Below, in pieces: positions 6,434 to 13,982 of a stretch of DNA of 64,000 nucleotides (the first letter of the stretch is position 1; the number at the start of each line of letters is the position of its first letter). Source of the stretch: Bacteroides sp. 214 (GTDB taxonomy: Bacteria > Bacteroidota > Bacteroidia > Bacteroidales > Bacteroidaceae). The notes under the pieces are model-generated. The model was not told the DNA's origin. It worked only from the letters and a program-made list of their open reading frames with translations, and made no database searches. Both the position numbers and the translations under genes were made by a program. The stretch lies in assembly GCF_010501015.1 (NCBI RefSeq), contig NZ_QVML01000015.1:1-64000 (forward strand). Direction: 5' to 3'.

Positions 6434-8545
6434 ATGTATAAGCTTATGAGAGAAAGAAAACTACTTTCGCTCGCGCTTACCCAAGTCAAAAAGTTATATC
6501 AATATCATCACCCCGAACTCGTTTCGTTGGCTTTAGAAAGCGCGGGTACAGACATCTTTAAAGAACAGTTAAGAAATTATCTGGATTCTTTTCCGGAGAG
6601 TGAATCGCGTAAATCTATCCAACTACTCATTGAGTATGATGGCAGGAAAATTCACGAGCTTTCTACCGAGACCAACATTTCTATAAACACCCTGCAATTG
6701 CTATGGCAATTCCTCAGGGAGAAACTACCCGAAGAGGTAAAAGGAACTGATCTTTTTCTAGATCTCTTTCATCAATTCAGTTTATTGAAGAACCCCGACA
6801 TATTCCGGACACCATCCGTTATTAAGCTCAAGGCACGCTCGGAACGTTGGGAAACAGGGCTTGACGAGGATGTGATACAGATTCGCCAAGCCAATAAAAG
6901 CCGAATGATGCCGCTACTCGTCACTAAAGTAGAAAACCGCAAAGGAGTACATACACGCTTTGTATTCTACGAAGGAATGACGTACGAAGAAAAATACAAT
7001 CAAGTTTTGGAATGGTGGGGCGACTTCCGCTTTCATTTGGGCATGGCAATAAAAGGACCAAAAGAGTTAAACCGTTTTCTCGACAATTCGCTTTCGGAAG
7101 AAACCATGAAAGTACTGACCACCGCCAAGAAAAAAGGAATACCGTTCTTTATAACACCCTATTATTTATCATTACTCAACACTTCTTCTACTGGCTATAA
7201 CGATGAAGCCATACGCAGTTATGTCCTTTACTCGCCCGAACTGGTAGAAACCTACGGCAACATCAGCGCTTGGGAAAAAGAAGATACGGTAGAAGCCGAG
7301 AAACCCAACGCAGCAGGTTGGCTGTTGCCCAATTCGCACAATATACACCGCCGCTATCCCGAAGTATCCATACTTATTCCCGACACGATGGGACGAGCTT
7401 GTGGTGGTCTTTGCACCTCTTGCCAGCGTATGTACGATTTTCAGAGCGAACGTCTGAATTTTGAGCTGGAAACACTTAAGCCCAAAGAGAGTTGGGATAA
7501 GAAGTTGCGCCGTCTTATGAATTATTTTGAAGAAGACACACAACTGCGTGACATTCTTATAACAGGTGGAGATGCACTGATGAGCCAAAATAAAACCCTA
7601 CGAAATATACTCGAAGCCGTGTATAAAATGGCAGTACGCAAGCAACGTGCTAACCTGGAACGCCCCGAAGGGGAGAAATACGCCGAATTACAACGAGTTC
7701 GCCTTGGCACCCGGTTACCCGTTTATTTACCCATGCGCATAAACGATGAATTAATTGGAATCTTGCGCGAGTTTAAAGAAAAGGCGTCGAAGATTGGAGT
7801 TAAACAATTCTATATCCAAACACATTTCCAGTCACCTCTCGAAGTAACTCCCGAAGCACAAGAAGCTATTCGCAAGATACTTTCGGCAGGATGGCTGATA
7901 ACAAACCAGTTGGTCTACACGGTAGCAGCTTCGCGTAGAGGACACACTGTGCGACTACGGCAGCTTCTTAACAGCCTGGGTGTAGTTTGTTACTATACCT
8001 TCTCGGTAAAAGGTTTCAGGGAAAATTATGCGATGTTCACACCCAACAGCCGTTCGCTGCAAGAACAGCAAGAGGAAAAGATACATGGTCATCTAAGTTT
8101 TGCACTACAAGAGGAACTAACCACACTGTTGCAACCTCAAGAAGAGGTTTCCAAGCGCATTAACAAATTCATGAAGAAGCATCATCTACCCTTTCTCGCC
8201 ACAGACAGAAACGTTTTGAATCTTCCGGGAATCGGGAAAAGTATGACTTTTACTACCGTTGGAATTACTGCTGAAGGAAAACGTATCCTCAGGTTTGAAC
8301 ACGATAAGACCCGTGAGCATAGCCCCATTATCAATAATATGGGAAGCATCTACATCGTAGAGAACAAGTCTATCGCCTCCTACCTGCGCCAACTCGACAA
8401 TATGGGTGAAGATAGTGACGAGTATGCCACCATTTGGAAATACACTAAAGGAGAAACAGAACCATACCTTGGCATTTATGAGTATCCGGCATTCAATTTC
8501 AGTACAACAGAACGGTATAGCAACTTATATATCCCGGAGAGTTAG
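6434..8545 (+). CDS. KamA-family radical SAM protein, long form (lysine 2,3-aminomutase-like)
   Basis: The cluster motif ACGGLCTSC (CxxxCxxC) near residue 322 and the following LRDILITGGDALMS match the lysine 2,3-aminomutase fold, which uses S-adenosylmethionine and PLP. At 703 residues it is far longer than KamA (about 420) or EpmB (about 340): about 300 residues precede the radical SAM core and about 120 follow. The N-terminal part is largely helical and not recognised by me. Substrate assignment is therefore open; lysine or beta-lysine chemistry cannot be assumed. A TAACTTTA -7-like box lies at 6397-6404. The gene ends 3 nt before the convergent DUF5020 stop. Confidence 0.8.
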   Translation: MYKLMRERKLLSLALTQVKKLYQYHHPELVSLALESAGTDIFKEQLRNYLDSFPESESRKSIQLLIEYDGRKIHELSTETNISINTLQLLWQFLREKLPEEVKGTDLFLDLFHQFSLLKNPDIFRTPSVIKLKARSERWETGLDEDVIQIRQANKSRMMPLLVTKVENRKGVHTRFVFYEGMTYEEKYNQVLEWWGDFRFHLGMAIKGPKELNRFLDNSLSEETMKVLTTAKKKGIPFFITPYYLSLLNTSSTGYNDEAIRSYVLYSPELVETYGNISAWEKEDTVEAEKPNAAGWLLPNSHNIHRRYPEVSILIPDTMGRACGGLCTSCQRMYDFQSERLNFELETLKPKESWDKKLRRLMNYFEEDTQLRDILITGGDALMSQNKTLRNILEAVYKMAVRKQRANLERPEGEKYAELQRVRLGTRLPVYLPMRINDELIGILREFKEKASKIGVKQFYIQTHFQSPLEVTPEAQEAIRKILSAGWLITNQLVYTVAASRRGHTVRLRQLLNSLGVVCYYTFSVKGFRENYAMFTPNSRSLQEQQEEKIHGHLSFALQEELTTLLQPQEEVSKRINKFMKKHHLPFLATDRNVLNLPGIGKSMTFTTVGITAEGKRILRFEHDKTREHSPIINNMGSIYIVENKSIASYLRQLDNMGEDSDEYATIWKYTKGETEPYLGIYEYPAFNFSTTERYSNLYIPES

Positions 8546-8548
8546 TAC

Positions 8549-9241
8549 TCAGAGCGTCCATTTCACAGCAAGGGTAGGTATTACATACCAGCCCTTGTTT
8601 ACAAAATTGTTGGTCACTTCTACTTCGGTTCCTATACTAAGGTTAAAATCGTCGGGAATGGAATTTAGCTTATTTAAGTTTAGCCAAAACTGTGGTTCGG
8701 TCATAAAAATAAGCTTACCATATGGAGTTACTTCGCGCCACCAGTCGGCAAAGCCCGAAAAAGTATATAACCCATCGGCAAGATGTTTGTACCACGTTGC
8801 CGTGAACTGGAAGTTGTGTTTTGAATGATGCTTTTGTATGTGTTTATACATCGCGCTAAAGGTAAATCCGGCACTATAGGTGCTATTATTAAACGTATAT
8901 GTAGGGCCAACCAACCATGCGTTATTGAACGAGAAACCTTTAGCTAAGCCACCATTATACTCTATATGTGCAGAGAGAGGACCTTTCCAGAAAGTTAGTT
9001 CGCGCGCTATTTCCCAGTAAGCCGAAGTAATACCACCGTCGGCATAATCCATATCGACAAAGAAGAAAGTACTTCCCCATCTATCTGGCTTAAAATGTTC
9101 GACCGTGGTGGTAAAACGAGGACGTTCGGAGAGGTCTTTATCGTAGATAGAACGTCCGAAATCGTAATGTAGCTGAATGTTTTGTGTCGCTGCAGGAGTT
9201 AGAAGCAGTGATATAGCAAGAGTTAATAAAATTTTTCTCAT
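8549..9241 (-). CDS. DUF5020 family outer-membrane beta-barrel (Tsx-like)
   Basis: The 230-residue protein has a clear signal peptide (MRKILLTLAISLLLTPAATQ), followed by alternating aromatic and polar strands (QLHYDFGR, FFFVDMDYADGG, FTATWYKHL) and ends in a short strand (LAVKWTL), as outer-membrane barrels do. The sequence matches what I know of DUF5020, which resembles the nucleoside channel Tsx family. Transport of a nucleoside or other small solute is inferred. The ATG at 9241 is preceded by TATTTTTG (9265-9272 on the minus strand). Confidence 0.75.
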   Translation of the reverse strand: MRKILLTLAISLLLTPAATQNIQLHYDFGRSIYDKDLSERPRFTTTVEHFKPDRWGSTFFFVDMDYADGGITSAYWEIARELTFWKGPLSAHIEYNGGLAKGFSFNNAWLVGPTYTFNNSTYSAGFTFSAMYKHIQKHHSKHNFQFTATWYKHLADGLYTFSGFADWWREVTPYGKLIFMTEPQFWLNLNKLNSIPDDFNLSIGTEVEVTNNFVNKGWYVIPTLAVKWTL

Positions 9242-9264
9242 TGTAATTAATGTAATTGGGGGTG

Positions 9265-9272
9265 CAAAAATA
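9265..9272 (-). promoter_or_regulatory. -7 box of the DUF5020 gene
   Basis: The minus strand reads TATTTTTG 23 nt before the start codon, a full match to TAnnTTTG. No good -33 box is seen at the expected distance. Confidence 0.45.
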
Positions 9273-9305
9273 CGTAATACATTCTAATAACTCGACACAA
9301 TGAGT

Positions 9306-9313
9306 TACATTTG
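9306..9313 (+). promoter_or_regulatory. -7 box of the UDG-superfamily gene
   Basis: TACATTTG is a full match to TAnnTTTG. It covers the alternative TTG start at 9311, which argues for the ATG at 9338 as the true start. Confidence 0.5.
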
Positions 9314-9337
9314 CTTGATAAACAAATTGTCAACATC

Positions 9338-9871
9338 ATGCCCGAAATAGAAATTCACCCCCTTGAGCCTTTTCTGCCTGTAAATGCGAAAATATTGATG
9401 CTGGGTAGTTTCCCACCACAAAAGAAGCGTTGGTCGATGGAGTTTTACTACCCCAACCTCAATAATGACATGTGGCGCATTATGGGAATTATCTTTTTTG
9501 GAGAGAAGGATTATTTTCTCTCCGAAACAAAAAAAGCGTTTTGCAAAGAACGAATCATAGAATTTGCTTCAACAAAAGGTATTGCTATGTATGATACTGC
9601 CTATGCGGTACGCCGTCTACAAGACAATGCATCGGACAAATTTCTGGAAATTGTGCAGCCAACAAACGTTGAGGCGCTACTACAAAAGTTACCCGAAGTT
9701 AAAGCGGTGGTTACAACAGGGCAGAAAGCAACCGACATAGCCCACTCACAATTGGAAGGAAAAGAAATAAAGTTATATAGAATGCCATCCAGTTCTCGTG
9801 CCTACCCACTTGCTTTAGAAAAGAAAGCAGAGGCATACCGGAGTATGTTTTCTGAGTTATTTATGTTGTAG
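9338..9871 (+). CDS. Uracil-DNA glycosylase superfamily protein (family 6/HDG-like)
   Basis: The protein carries ILMLGSFPPQKKRWSMEFYY near its start, with the GSxP motif of the uracil-DNA glycosylase superfamily, then the fold-typical AVVTTGQKA and a final MPSSSRAYP motif in the place of the superfamily's HPS or NPS loop. This pattern is nearest to family 6 (hypoxanthine-DNA glycosylase-like), so it probably excises a deaminated base; the substrate is not certain. I start it at ATG 9338, giving 177 residues. It reads towards tRNA-Trp, 45 nt downstream. Confidence 0.7.
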   Translation: MPEIEIHPLEPFLPVNAKILMLGSFPPQKKRWSMEFYYPNLNNDMWRIMGIIFFGEKDYFLSETKKAFCKERIIEFASTKGIAMYDTAYAVRRLQDNASDKFLEIVQPTNVEALLQKLPEVKAVVTTGQKATDIAHSQLEGKEIKLYRMPSSSRAYPLALEKKAEAYRSMFSELFML

Positions 9872-9916
9872 GCGCTTTGTTTTATAAAATAAAAGTTTAC
9901 CTTTGCAACCGCAAAT

Positions 9917-9989
9917 ACGGGAGTAGCTCAGTTGGTAGAGCACTGGTCTCCAAAACCAGGTGTCGGGAGTTCGAGCCTCTCCTCCCGTG
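9917..9989 (+). tRNA. tRNA-Trp (anticodon CCA)
   Basis: The cloverleaf has acceptor ACGGGAG/CTCCCGT, D arm AGCTC..GAGC, anticodon stem CTGGT/ACCAG around CTCCAAA (anticodon CCA), and T arm GGGAG-TTCGAGC-CTCTC. The discriminator base is G, as expected for bacterial tRNA-Trp. CCA is not encoded. It is not followed by secE, the location seen in many bacteria; the convergent glycosidase gene ends 13 nt downstream. Confidence 0.95.
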
Positions 9990-10001
9990 CAGGAAGCATC
10001 A

Positions 10002-10859
10002 CTACTTCCTGTACACGCAAACAGAATTTGCTACTTTCCGCTCTCCTTTATTATCGTACGTTTTATTATCGGATAACTTATTGAGCACACCACCATCAGG
10101 CGCATCGGCTGCCCAAAGCGTGGTAGATCCGCCACCGTCTAAGTTAATAGCGTCATCACCACCCAATACACGTGCAAAGTGTGCTAATTCAATAATGGAA
10201 ACACCTTCGGCTTTGCCGGGAAAACGCCCATCTACAGCTATCAGAAGAATTTTGCCTTTCTTAGTTGCAACCATAGCCGAGCGTGGATGTTTGTTCTTGA
10301 TGAAGTTCTCGCTACAACCCGAGAAATCACACGTCTTACCATCTTTCAGCATCAAAGGTCCTGTAGCAAGCACAGTACCCTTTTTCTTGTTATAAGCTTT
10401 TTCTATCTCTTTACCCCAAGGTATGAGAGTGATTTTTCCTTTTTTAAACCGCATCGCACCCGTAACACGTAGATTCATTTCGCGCGTAGTGGTAGTATCT
10501 ATCGTATTTTTATCTATGCGGTAGTAACAAACGGAAGCACCGGTGGGTACATCAAAATAGGATCCATTGATGGCGGCAATGGCATTAGTAGATTTTCCTG
10601 CTTCACTGGTTTTGGCTTTCGGAGAGTTAACTACCACATTAAACGCATACCTTTTAGGGTCTATCTCTATGATAGAGATGTTTTGCGGCACTTGATACAA
10701 CACTGGGATTTCGGCTTGCCTGACAACAAGCCCTCTATCCAGTTCGGTTACTTTCCACTGTGTGCCTACAATGATTAAAGAATCTTCGGCGGTTTGTGCG
10801 AAAATGCCGGGGGATAACAGCAGCAATACAAGAGTAAGCAAGCAGTTGACATGTTTCAT
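10002..10859 (-). CDS. Phosphodiester glycosidase (NAGPA) domain protein, exported
   Basis: The C-terminal half has the NAGPA-domain hallmarks: AINGSYFDVPTGASVCYY near residue 95, LIAVDGRFPGKAEGVSIIELA and GGDDAINLDGGGSTTLW. The family hydrolyses N-acetylglucosamine-1-phosphodiester bonds in animals; bacterial members are thought to act on envelope or exopolysaccharide phosphodiesters. A signal peptide (MKHVNCLLTLVLLLLSPGIFAQ) fixes the start at 10859 rather than an in-frame ATG at 10958. A TATGTTTG -7 box (10889-10896 minus) lies 29 nt upstream, divergent from the DUF454 promoter. Confidence 0.8.
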   Translation of the reverse strand: MKHVNCLLTLVLLLLSPGIFAQTAEDSLIIVGTQWKVTELDRGLVVRQAEIPVLYQVPQNISIIEIDPKRYAFNVVVNSPKAKTSEAGKSTNAIAAINGSYFDVPTGASVCYYRIDKNTIDTTTTREMNLRVTGAMRFKKGKITLIPWGKEIEKAYNKKKGTVLATGPLMLKDGKTCDFSGCSENFIKNKHPRSAMVATKKGKILLIAVDGRFPGKAEGVSIIELAHFARVLGGDDAINLDGGGSTTLWAADAPDGGVLNKLSDNKTYDNKGERKVANSVCVYRK

Positions 10860-10888
10860 ACGTACTATAATTATTAAGGTTTCTAACA

Positions 10889-10917
10889 CAAACATAATTG
10901 TTTTTTTCTTATTTTTG
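10889..10917. promoter_or_regulatory. Divergent -7 boxes
   Basis: The minus strand reads TATGTTTG (10889-10896) for the glycosidase gene; the plus strand reads TATTTTTG (10910-10917) for the DUF454 gene. The plus-strand box ends only 4 nt before ATG 10922, which implies an almost leaderless message. Neither has a clear -33 box. Confidence 0.45.
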
Positions 10918-10921
10918 CGCC

Positions 10922-11281
10922 ATGAAGACACTTTATGTTGTTTTGGGCAGTATTTCACTCTTTTTGGGCATTCTCGGCATCTTTCTTCCGCTGCTCCCTA
11001 CCACTCCTTTTTTACTGCTTACAGCTGCTCTTTATTGCAAAGGTTCACCACGTTTGTATAATTGGCTAATTGCGCATAAGCGATTTGGTCCTTATATCCT
11101 TAATTTTCGTGAGCATAAAACAATCCCGTTGCGCGCCAAGATAGTTTCCGTTTCCTTGTTGTGGATAACAATACTGTATTGTATTTTTTTCGTTATAGAC
11201 AACCTGTGGATACGCATCCTCTTGCTCTGTATCGCAACGGGAGTTACTATTCACATCTTATCCTTCAAGACGCAAAAGTAG
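10922..11281 (+). CDS. DUF454 (YbaN-type) inner-membrane protein
   Basis: The 119-residue protein has an N-terminal membrane segment (LYVVLGSISLFLGILGIFLPLLP), the conserved PTTPFLLLTAALYCKGSPRLYNWL of DUF454, then FGPYILNFREHKTIPLRAK and two further membrane helices. The family is common and of unknown function. The start is taken at 10922, next to the -7 box; an in-frame upstream ATG (10898) lies within the promoter. Confidence 0.85.
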   Translation: MKTLYVVLGSISLFLGILGIFLPLLPTTPFLLLTAALYCKGSPRLYNWLIAHKRFGPYILNFREHKTIPLRAKIVSVSLLWITILYCIFFVIDNLWIRILLLCIATGVTIHILSFKTQK

Positions 11282-11294
11282 TTTTCTTTTCGCA

Positions 11295-11585
11295 TTAGCT
11301 TTTGGGTAGAATATAACTTTTCAGTGCCTCTACATATTCTTCGAAGGCTTCTACCCCATTGGGGGTTATCCGGCACGTAGTACAGGGCATTTTACCTTTG
11401 AAGGCTTTAACAACCTCTACATAACCTGCCTCGCTCAACTTGTTTATCTGTACACTCAGGTTACCGGCAGTTGCCCCGGTCTGTTCCTTAATGTAGACAA
11501 AATCCGCCTCTTCTACCGAAATCAGTAGCGACATCACAGCCAAGCGCAGTTCAGAGTGAAGTAATGGGTTTAGTTCCTTAAACAT
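11295..11585 (-). CDS. Winged-helix transcriptional regulator (HTH_34 type)
   Basis: The 96-residue protein starts MFKELNPLLHSELRLAVMSLL and carries a winged helix (ADFVYIKEQTGATAGNLSVQINKLSEAGYVEV), as in the small single-domain regulators found beside membrane-protein genes. Two cysteines (MPCTTCRI) sit in the wing. It is the last gene of a three-gene minus-strand operon with two membrane proteins, 21 nt behind the 196-residue protein, and probably controls the operon promoter at 12576-12606. Confidence 0.8.
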   Translation of the reverse strand: MFKELNPLLHSELRLAVMSLLISVEEADFVYIKEQTGATAGNLSVQINKLSEAGYVEVVKAFKGKMPCTTCRITPNGVEAFEEYVEALKSYILPKS

Positions 11586-11606
11586 ACAGTTTCCTCCTCC
11601 TCTTTT

Positions 11607-12197
11607 TTAGACATTTCTTTTGCGGGAAGCAGCATTCATTATATGACCGGGAATAACCATCATCAACAAGAAATCGACAGCAAAAATCAACATGTGCAAG
11701 TCATACGTTCGCACAAAAAGTAAGGAGAATGAAATAGCTATACCCAAGCCTCCCAAGAGTACTAATGGTCTATATTTCGTCACCGCACCGGTAAGCGTAG
11801 CCCCTATACCCATAAGAAGTGCGACAACAAACAAAATAGGGAATCTTACCAAGAAGGCCATAACAGAAGTAATGAGCCCGGCAAAGCCCAGTACCAGCCA
11901 GATGTTGGATATCACACTGGTTATATACGTTTTTGCAGATGGCTTCTTTGCCTCCCTTTTTGCAAGAAGCAGAGAGAAAACACCACCAAGAAGTGGGAGG
12001 ATAAACCAAAGGAAGTTCCATAGGTGGTTTCCGGTTTGTTTCACCATTAGCCATACCACGATAGTGGTGAAAATTGTTACATATCCCCAGATAACGAGAG
12101 GCATACCACTTTTTTCTTCCATTTTCATACGCGTGTTTTGAATCATTTGTGAAATGAGTTCCAAACTTTCTTTTTCGTTCAATTTTCTATCTTCCAT
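11607..12197 (-). CDS. Multi-span membrane protein of a regulator operon
   Basis: The 196-residue product starts at 12197 (MEDRKLNEKESLELISQMI), with an amphipathic head of about 35 residues and then about five to six hydrophobic segments. The function is unknown. It lies between a 2TM gene and a winged-helix regulator; such trios recur in Bacteroidales and resemble membrane-stress or antimicrobial-response operons, but that is inference. A start at 12236 would add a basic leader and is less likely. Confidence 0.7.
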   Translation of the reverse strand: MEDRKLNEKESLELISQMIQNTRMKMEEKSGMPLVIWGYVTIFTTIVVWLMVKQTGNHLWNFLWFILPLLGGVFSLLLAKREAKKPSAKTYITSVISNIWLVLGFAGLITSVMAFLVRFPILFVVALLMGIGATLTGAVTKYRPLVLLGGLGIAISFSLLFVRTYDLHMLIFAVDFLLMMVIPGHIMNAASRKRNV

Positions 12198-12296
12198 CTT
12201 TTTATTTGTTTTTAATTCTTTTCTACTAATAATCATTACTCAATACCCAAAAACCCAGTAAATAGGAGCCTACCAATGAGCAAATTACTATCTCTA

Positions 12297-12509
12297 TCAT
12301 TCTTCAGACTCTAACTTATAGTTATAATACTGAGAAATAAGATTCAGGGAAAGCCCAATACCCCATCCGCCAATTACCCATAACACCCACCAGTAGTAGG
12401 GAGTAGTAAGCCAGTTTACAAAAGCGAGAAACGCAACGGTTAGTAGATATTTAAATACAGACATCTTTGCGTTCAATAGAAATTTGCGGTACTCTTTGTT
12501 ATTTTCCAT
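12297..12509 (-). CDS. 2TM domain protein
   Basis: The 70-residue product has a charged start, two membrane helices (about residues 20-35 and 40-58, the latter Trp-rich: YYWWVLWVIGGWGIG) and a short acidic tail. This matches the 2TM domain family found next to small winged-helix regulators and sensor genes. It is the first gene of the operon, 26 nt after which an untranslated gap of about 100 nt leads to the next start. Confidence 0.7.
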   Translation of the reverse strand: MENNKEYRKFLLNAKMSVFKYLLTVAFLAFVNWLTTPYYWWVLWVIGGWGIGLSLNLISQYYNYKLESEE

Positions 12510-12575
12510 TTTTCAATTTGTTTTAATCATAAACTCTTAAACAAAAAAACTTCTCTCAATGAATCGATTCTTTTG

Positions 12576-12606
12576 CAAAGATATTTAGTTTATTTTATAA
12601 ACCAAA
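12576..12606 (-). promoter_or_regulatory. Promoter and embedded palindrome of the winged-helix operon
   Basis: The minus strand has TTTG (12603-12606), a 19-nt spacer and TATCTTTG (12576-12583), a perfect Bacteroidota promoter. The spacer contains the 15-nt palindrome GTTTATTTTATAAAC (12588-12602), which fills the space between the boxes and would be a natural operator for the operon's own regulator. Confidence 0.8.
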
Positions 12607-12876
12607 TTATTTCATAAATTATTTCACAACAAGTGTCGACTAAAGCCTATATGTACAATAACTTAAAAAAACAGAACCCGTTGGCGGAATTAATTAATGC
12701 ATATTTTACCAAACCAACAGCTCAATATACATTCCAAATGCAGTTTTAGCAAATTGGCCTTCACATTCACATATCGCCGTAAGCGATTGATAGTAAGCAG
12801 GTTGCGCGTGAAAGCTCCCTCTTTTATCCTTCACAGGGTCTTCACACCTAATTTTCTGACTGTTTTTGTGGTAAAA

Positions 12877-12960
12877 ACACAGTCAAAAGTGAAGCATAAC
12901 ACAGTCAGAAATGAGATGAAAATCAGTCAAAAGTGAAGTGAAAATCAGTCAGAAAAAGAG
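12877..12960 (-). repeat. 22-nt tandem array 2 in copy A
   Basis: Four units start at 12877, 12899, 12921 and 12943, each beginning ACACAGTC or AATCAGTC. The spacing is exactly 22 nt. Copy B carries about three related units (30303-30368); copy C has none beyond the conserved CAGTCAGAA. Confidence 0.75.
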
Positions 12961-12988
12961 ATGGCTTAAAGCTCTTAGTTAAATGCAC

Positions 12989-13110
12989 CTGTCAGCCATA
13001 GTCTCATGCTCTGTCAGCCTATGGCTCGTGCATCGTCAGCCATAGTCTCATGCCCCGTGTGCCTATGGCTGACGGGTCGTGAGGTTATGGCTCGTGATTG
13101 GTCATCCTAT
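12989..13110 (-). repeat. 22-nt tandem array 1 in copy A
   Basis: Units begin at 12989, 13011, 13033, 13055 and 13077, with a partial one from 13099. Units 1 and 3 read CAGCCATAGTCTCATG, while 4 and 5 contain the opposite sense (CCTATGGCTGACGGG, GTTATGGCTCGTG), so single units appear inverted within the array without a change of period. Confidence 0.75.
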
Positions 13111-13229
13111 AGAGGAATTAATTCCGTCAACGGGTAAAACAAAGTTCATTTTCATCTTCAAGAAAGTTAAGCTTTTAGGCTCACCTATAACAAATTTGCA
13201 TCATTCAGATGATTTTCTTTGCAAAAGTT

Positions 13230-13259
13230 TTTGTAATCTTCACATTAATCGTATTTTTG
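13230..13259 (+). promoter_or_regulatory. Promoter of the zapA-rny cluster
   Basis: TTTG (13230-13233), 18-nt spacer, TATTTTTG (13252-13259), 19 nt before ATG 13279. Confidence 0.65.
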
Positions 13260-13278
13260 TGTAGAATTTTGGTATAGT

Positions 13279-13572
13279 ATGACAGAAGAAGAAAAAATAC
13301 GATTAAGTACTTTTGAAGCCAGACTAAGACATTTGATTTATTTACAAGATGAATTAAAGCGTGAAAATATAGCGCTGAAACAAGCTCTCGAAGCCAAACA
13401 GACAGAGTTTGAGCAAGCACTTGAAGATAACAAAAAGTTGGCGGCAGACTATTCCAATCTTAAAACAGCAAGGACAATCAACCTAACCGGTAGCGACGTA
13501 AAAGAGACCAAGCTGCGAGTGTCCAAATTAGTGCGTGAAGTCGATAAATGCATCGCCCTATTAAATGAATAA
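13279..13572 (+). CDS. Small coiled-coil protein upstream of zapA
   Basis: The 97-residue protein is dominated by a coiled coil (residues 5-65, with heptads in LQDELKRENIALKQALEAKQTEFEQ). It has no signal or membrane segment. It precedes zapA by 21 nt and probably is co-transcribed with it. Position and shape suggest a division-related partner of ZapA, similar in kind to ZapB, but sequence alone does not prove it. Confidence 0.75.
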   Translation: MTEEEKIRLSTFEARLRHLIYLQDELKRENIALKQALEAKQTEFEQALEDNKKLAADYSNLKTARTINLTGSDVKETKLRVSKLVREVDKCIALLNE

Positions 13573-13593
13573 AACAAAAAATAAGGAACGTGC

Positions 13594-13884
13594 ATGAGCG
13601 ATAAAATAAAAATAAACCTGCTGATAGCAGATACTACCTACCCTCTAACCATTGAAAAACAAGAGGAAGAACAGGTACGAAATGCAGCAAAACAGGTAAA
13701 TATCAGGTTAAACACATACCGGACTCATTACCCTACGCTAAGTCCCGAGAAAATCTTAGGCATGGTAGCTTACGATTTTTCCTTGGAAAACTTAAAACTA
13801 AAGGGAAAGAATGATACGGAGCCGTACACTGATAAAATAGATGAACTGACAGAACTACTTGAAGATTACTTCAGACAAAAGTAG
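13594..13884 (+). CDS. zapA: Cell division protein ZapA
   Basis: The 96-residue protein fits ZapA: an N-terminal strand region (KIKINLLIADTTYPLTIEKQEEEQVRNAAKQVN) and a C-terminal coiled coil (residues 55-95). ZapA bundles FtsZ filaments at the division site. The start is ATG 13594, 21 nt after the coiled-coil gene; rny follows after a 98-nt gap with a hairpin. Confidence 0.85.
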   Translation: MSDKIKINLLIADTTYPLTIEKQEEEQVRNAAKQVNIRLNTYRTHYPTLSPEKILGMVAYDFSLENLKLKGKNDTEPYTDKIDELTELLEDYFRQK

Positions 13885-13909
13885 CAGCTGTCAATTAGAA
13901 GAAATTCCG

Positions 13910-13960
13910 CGCACTACTCTTAATCTTGCCAAAAGCAAAGTTATAGGTGGTGCGTTTTTA
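13910..13960 (+). terminator. Terminator or attenuator between zapA and rny
   Basis: CGCACTACT pairs with GGTGGTGCG (nine pairs, two G-U), with a second small stem inside the loop, followed by TTTTTAATT. It lies 26 nt after the zapA stop and would reduce read-through into rny. Confidence 0.6.
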
Positions 13961-13982
13961 ATTATAATTTATACAAATAACG

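Larger units (their letters stand above)
12676..13135 (-). repeat. Dispersed 22-nt-array element, copy A (460 bp, both terminal inverted repeats)
   Basis: The copy is bounded by 20-nt inverted repeats differing at one internal position and in no other base: ACCCGTTGGCGGAATTAATT (12676-12695) and the complement of the same at 13116-13135. Inside, on the minus strand: an array of about five 22-nt units with core CTATGGCTGA (12989-13110), a second array of four 22-nt units with core CAGTCARAA (12877-12960), and a diverged version of the hairpin block seen in the other two copies. Minus is used for the strand because copies B and C have the same order on the plus strand. No conserved reading frame spans it. 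Confidence 0.8.

Noticed and set aside
9877..10395. 172-codon frame over tRNA-Trp and the glycosidase gene
   Set aside because: It runs through the tRNA and antisense to a well supported gene.
12697..12936. 79-codon frame inside element copy A
   Set aside because: It has no similarity to the frame in copy C and crosses the repeat arrays.
13885..13982. 6S RNA or other small RNA between zapA and rny
   Set aside because: In some bacteria a 6S gene is next to zapA, but the 98-nt gap is too short and lacks the large open bulge; the hairpin is better read as a terminator or attenuator.
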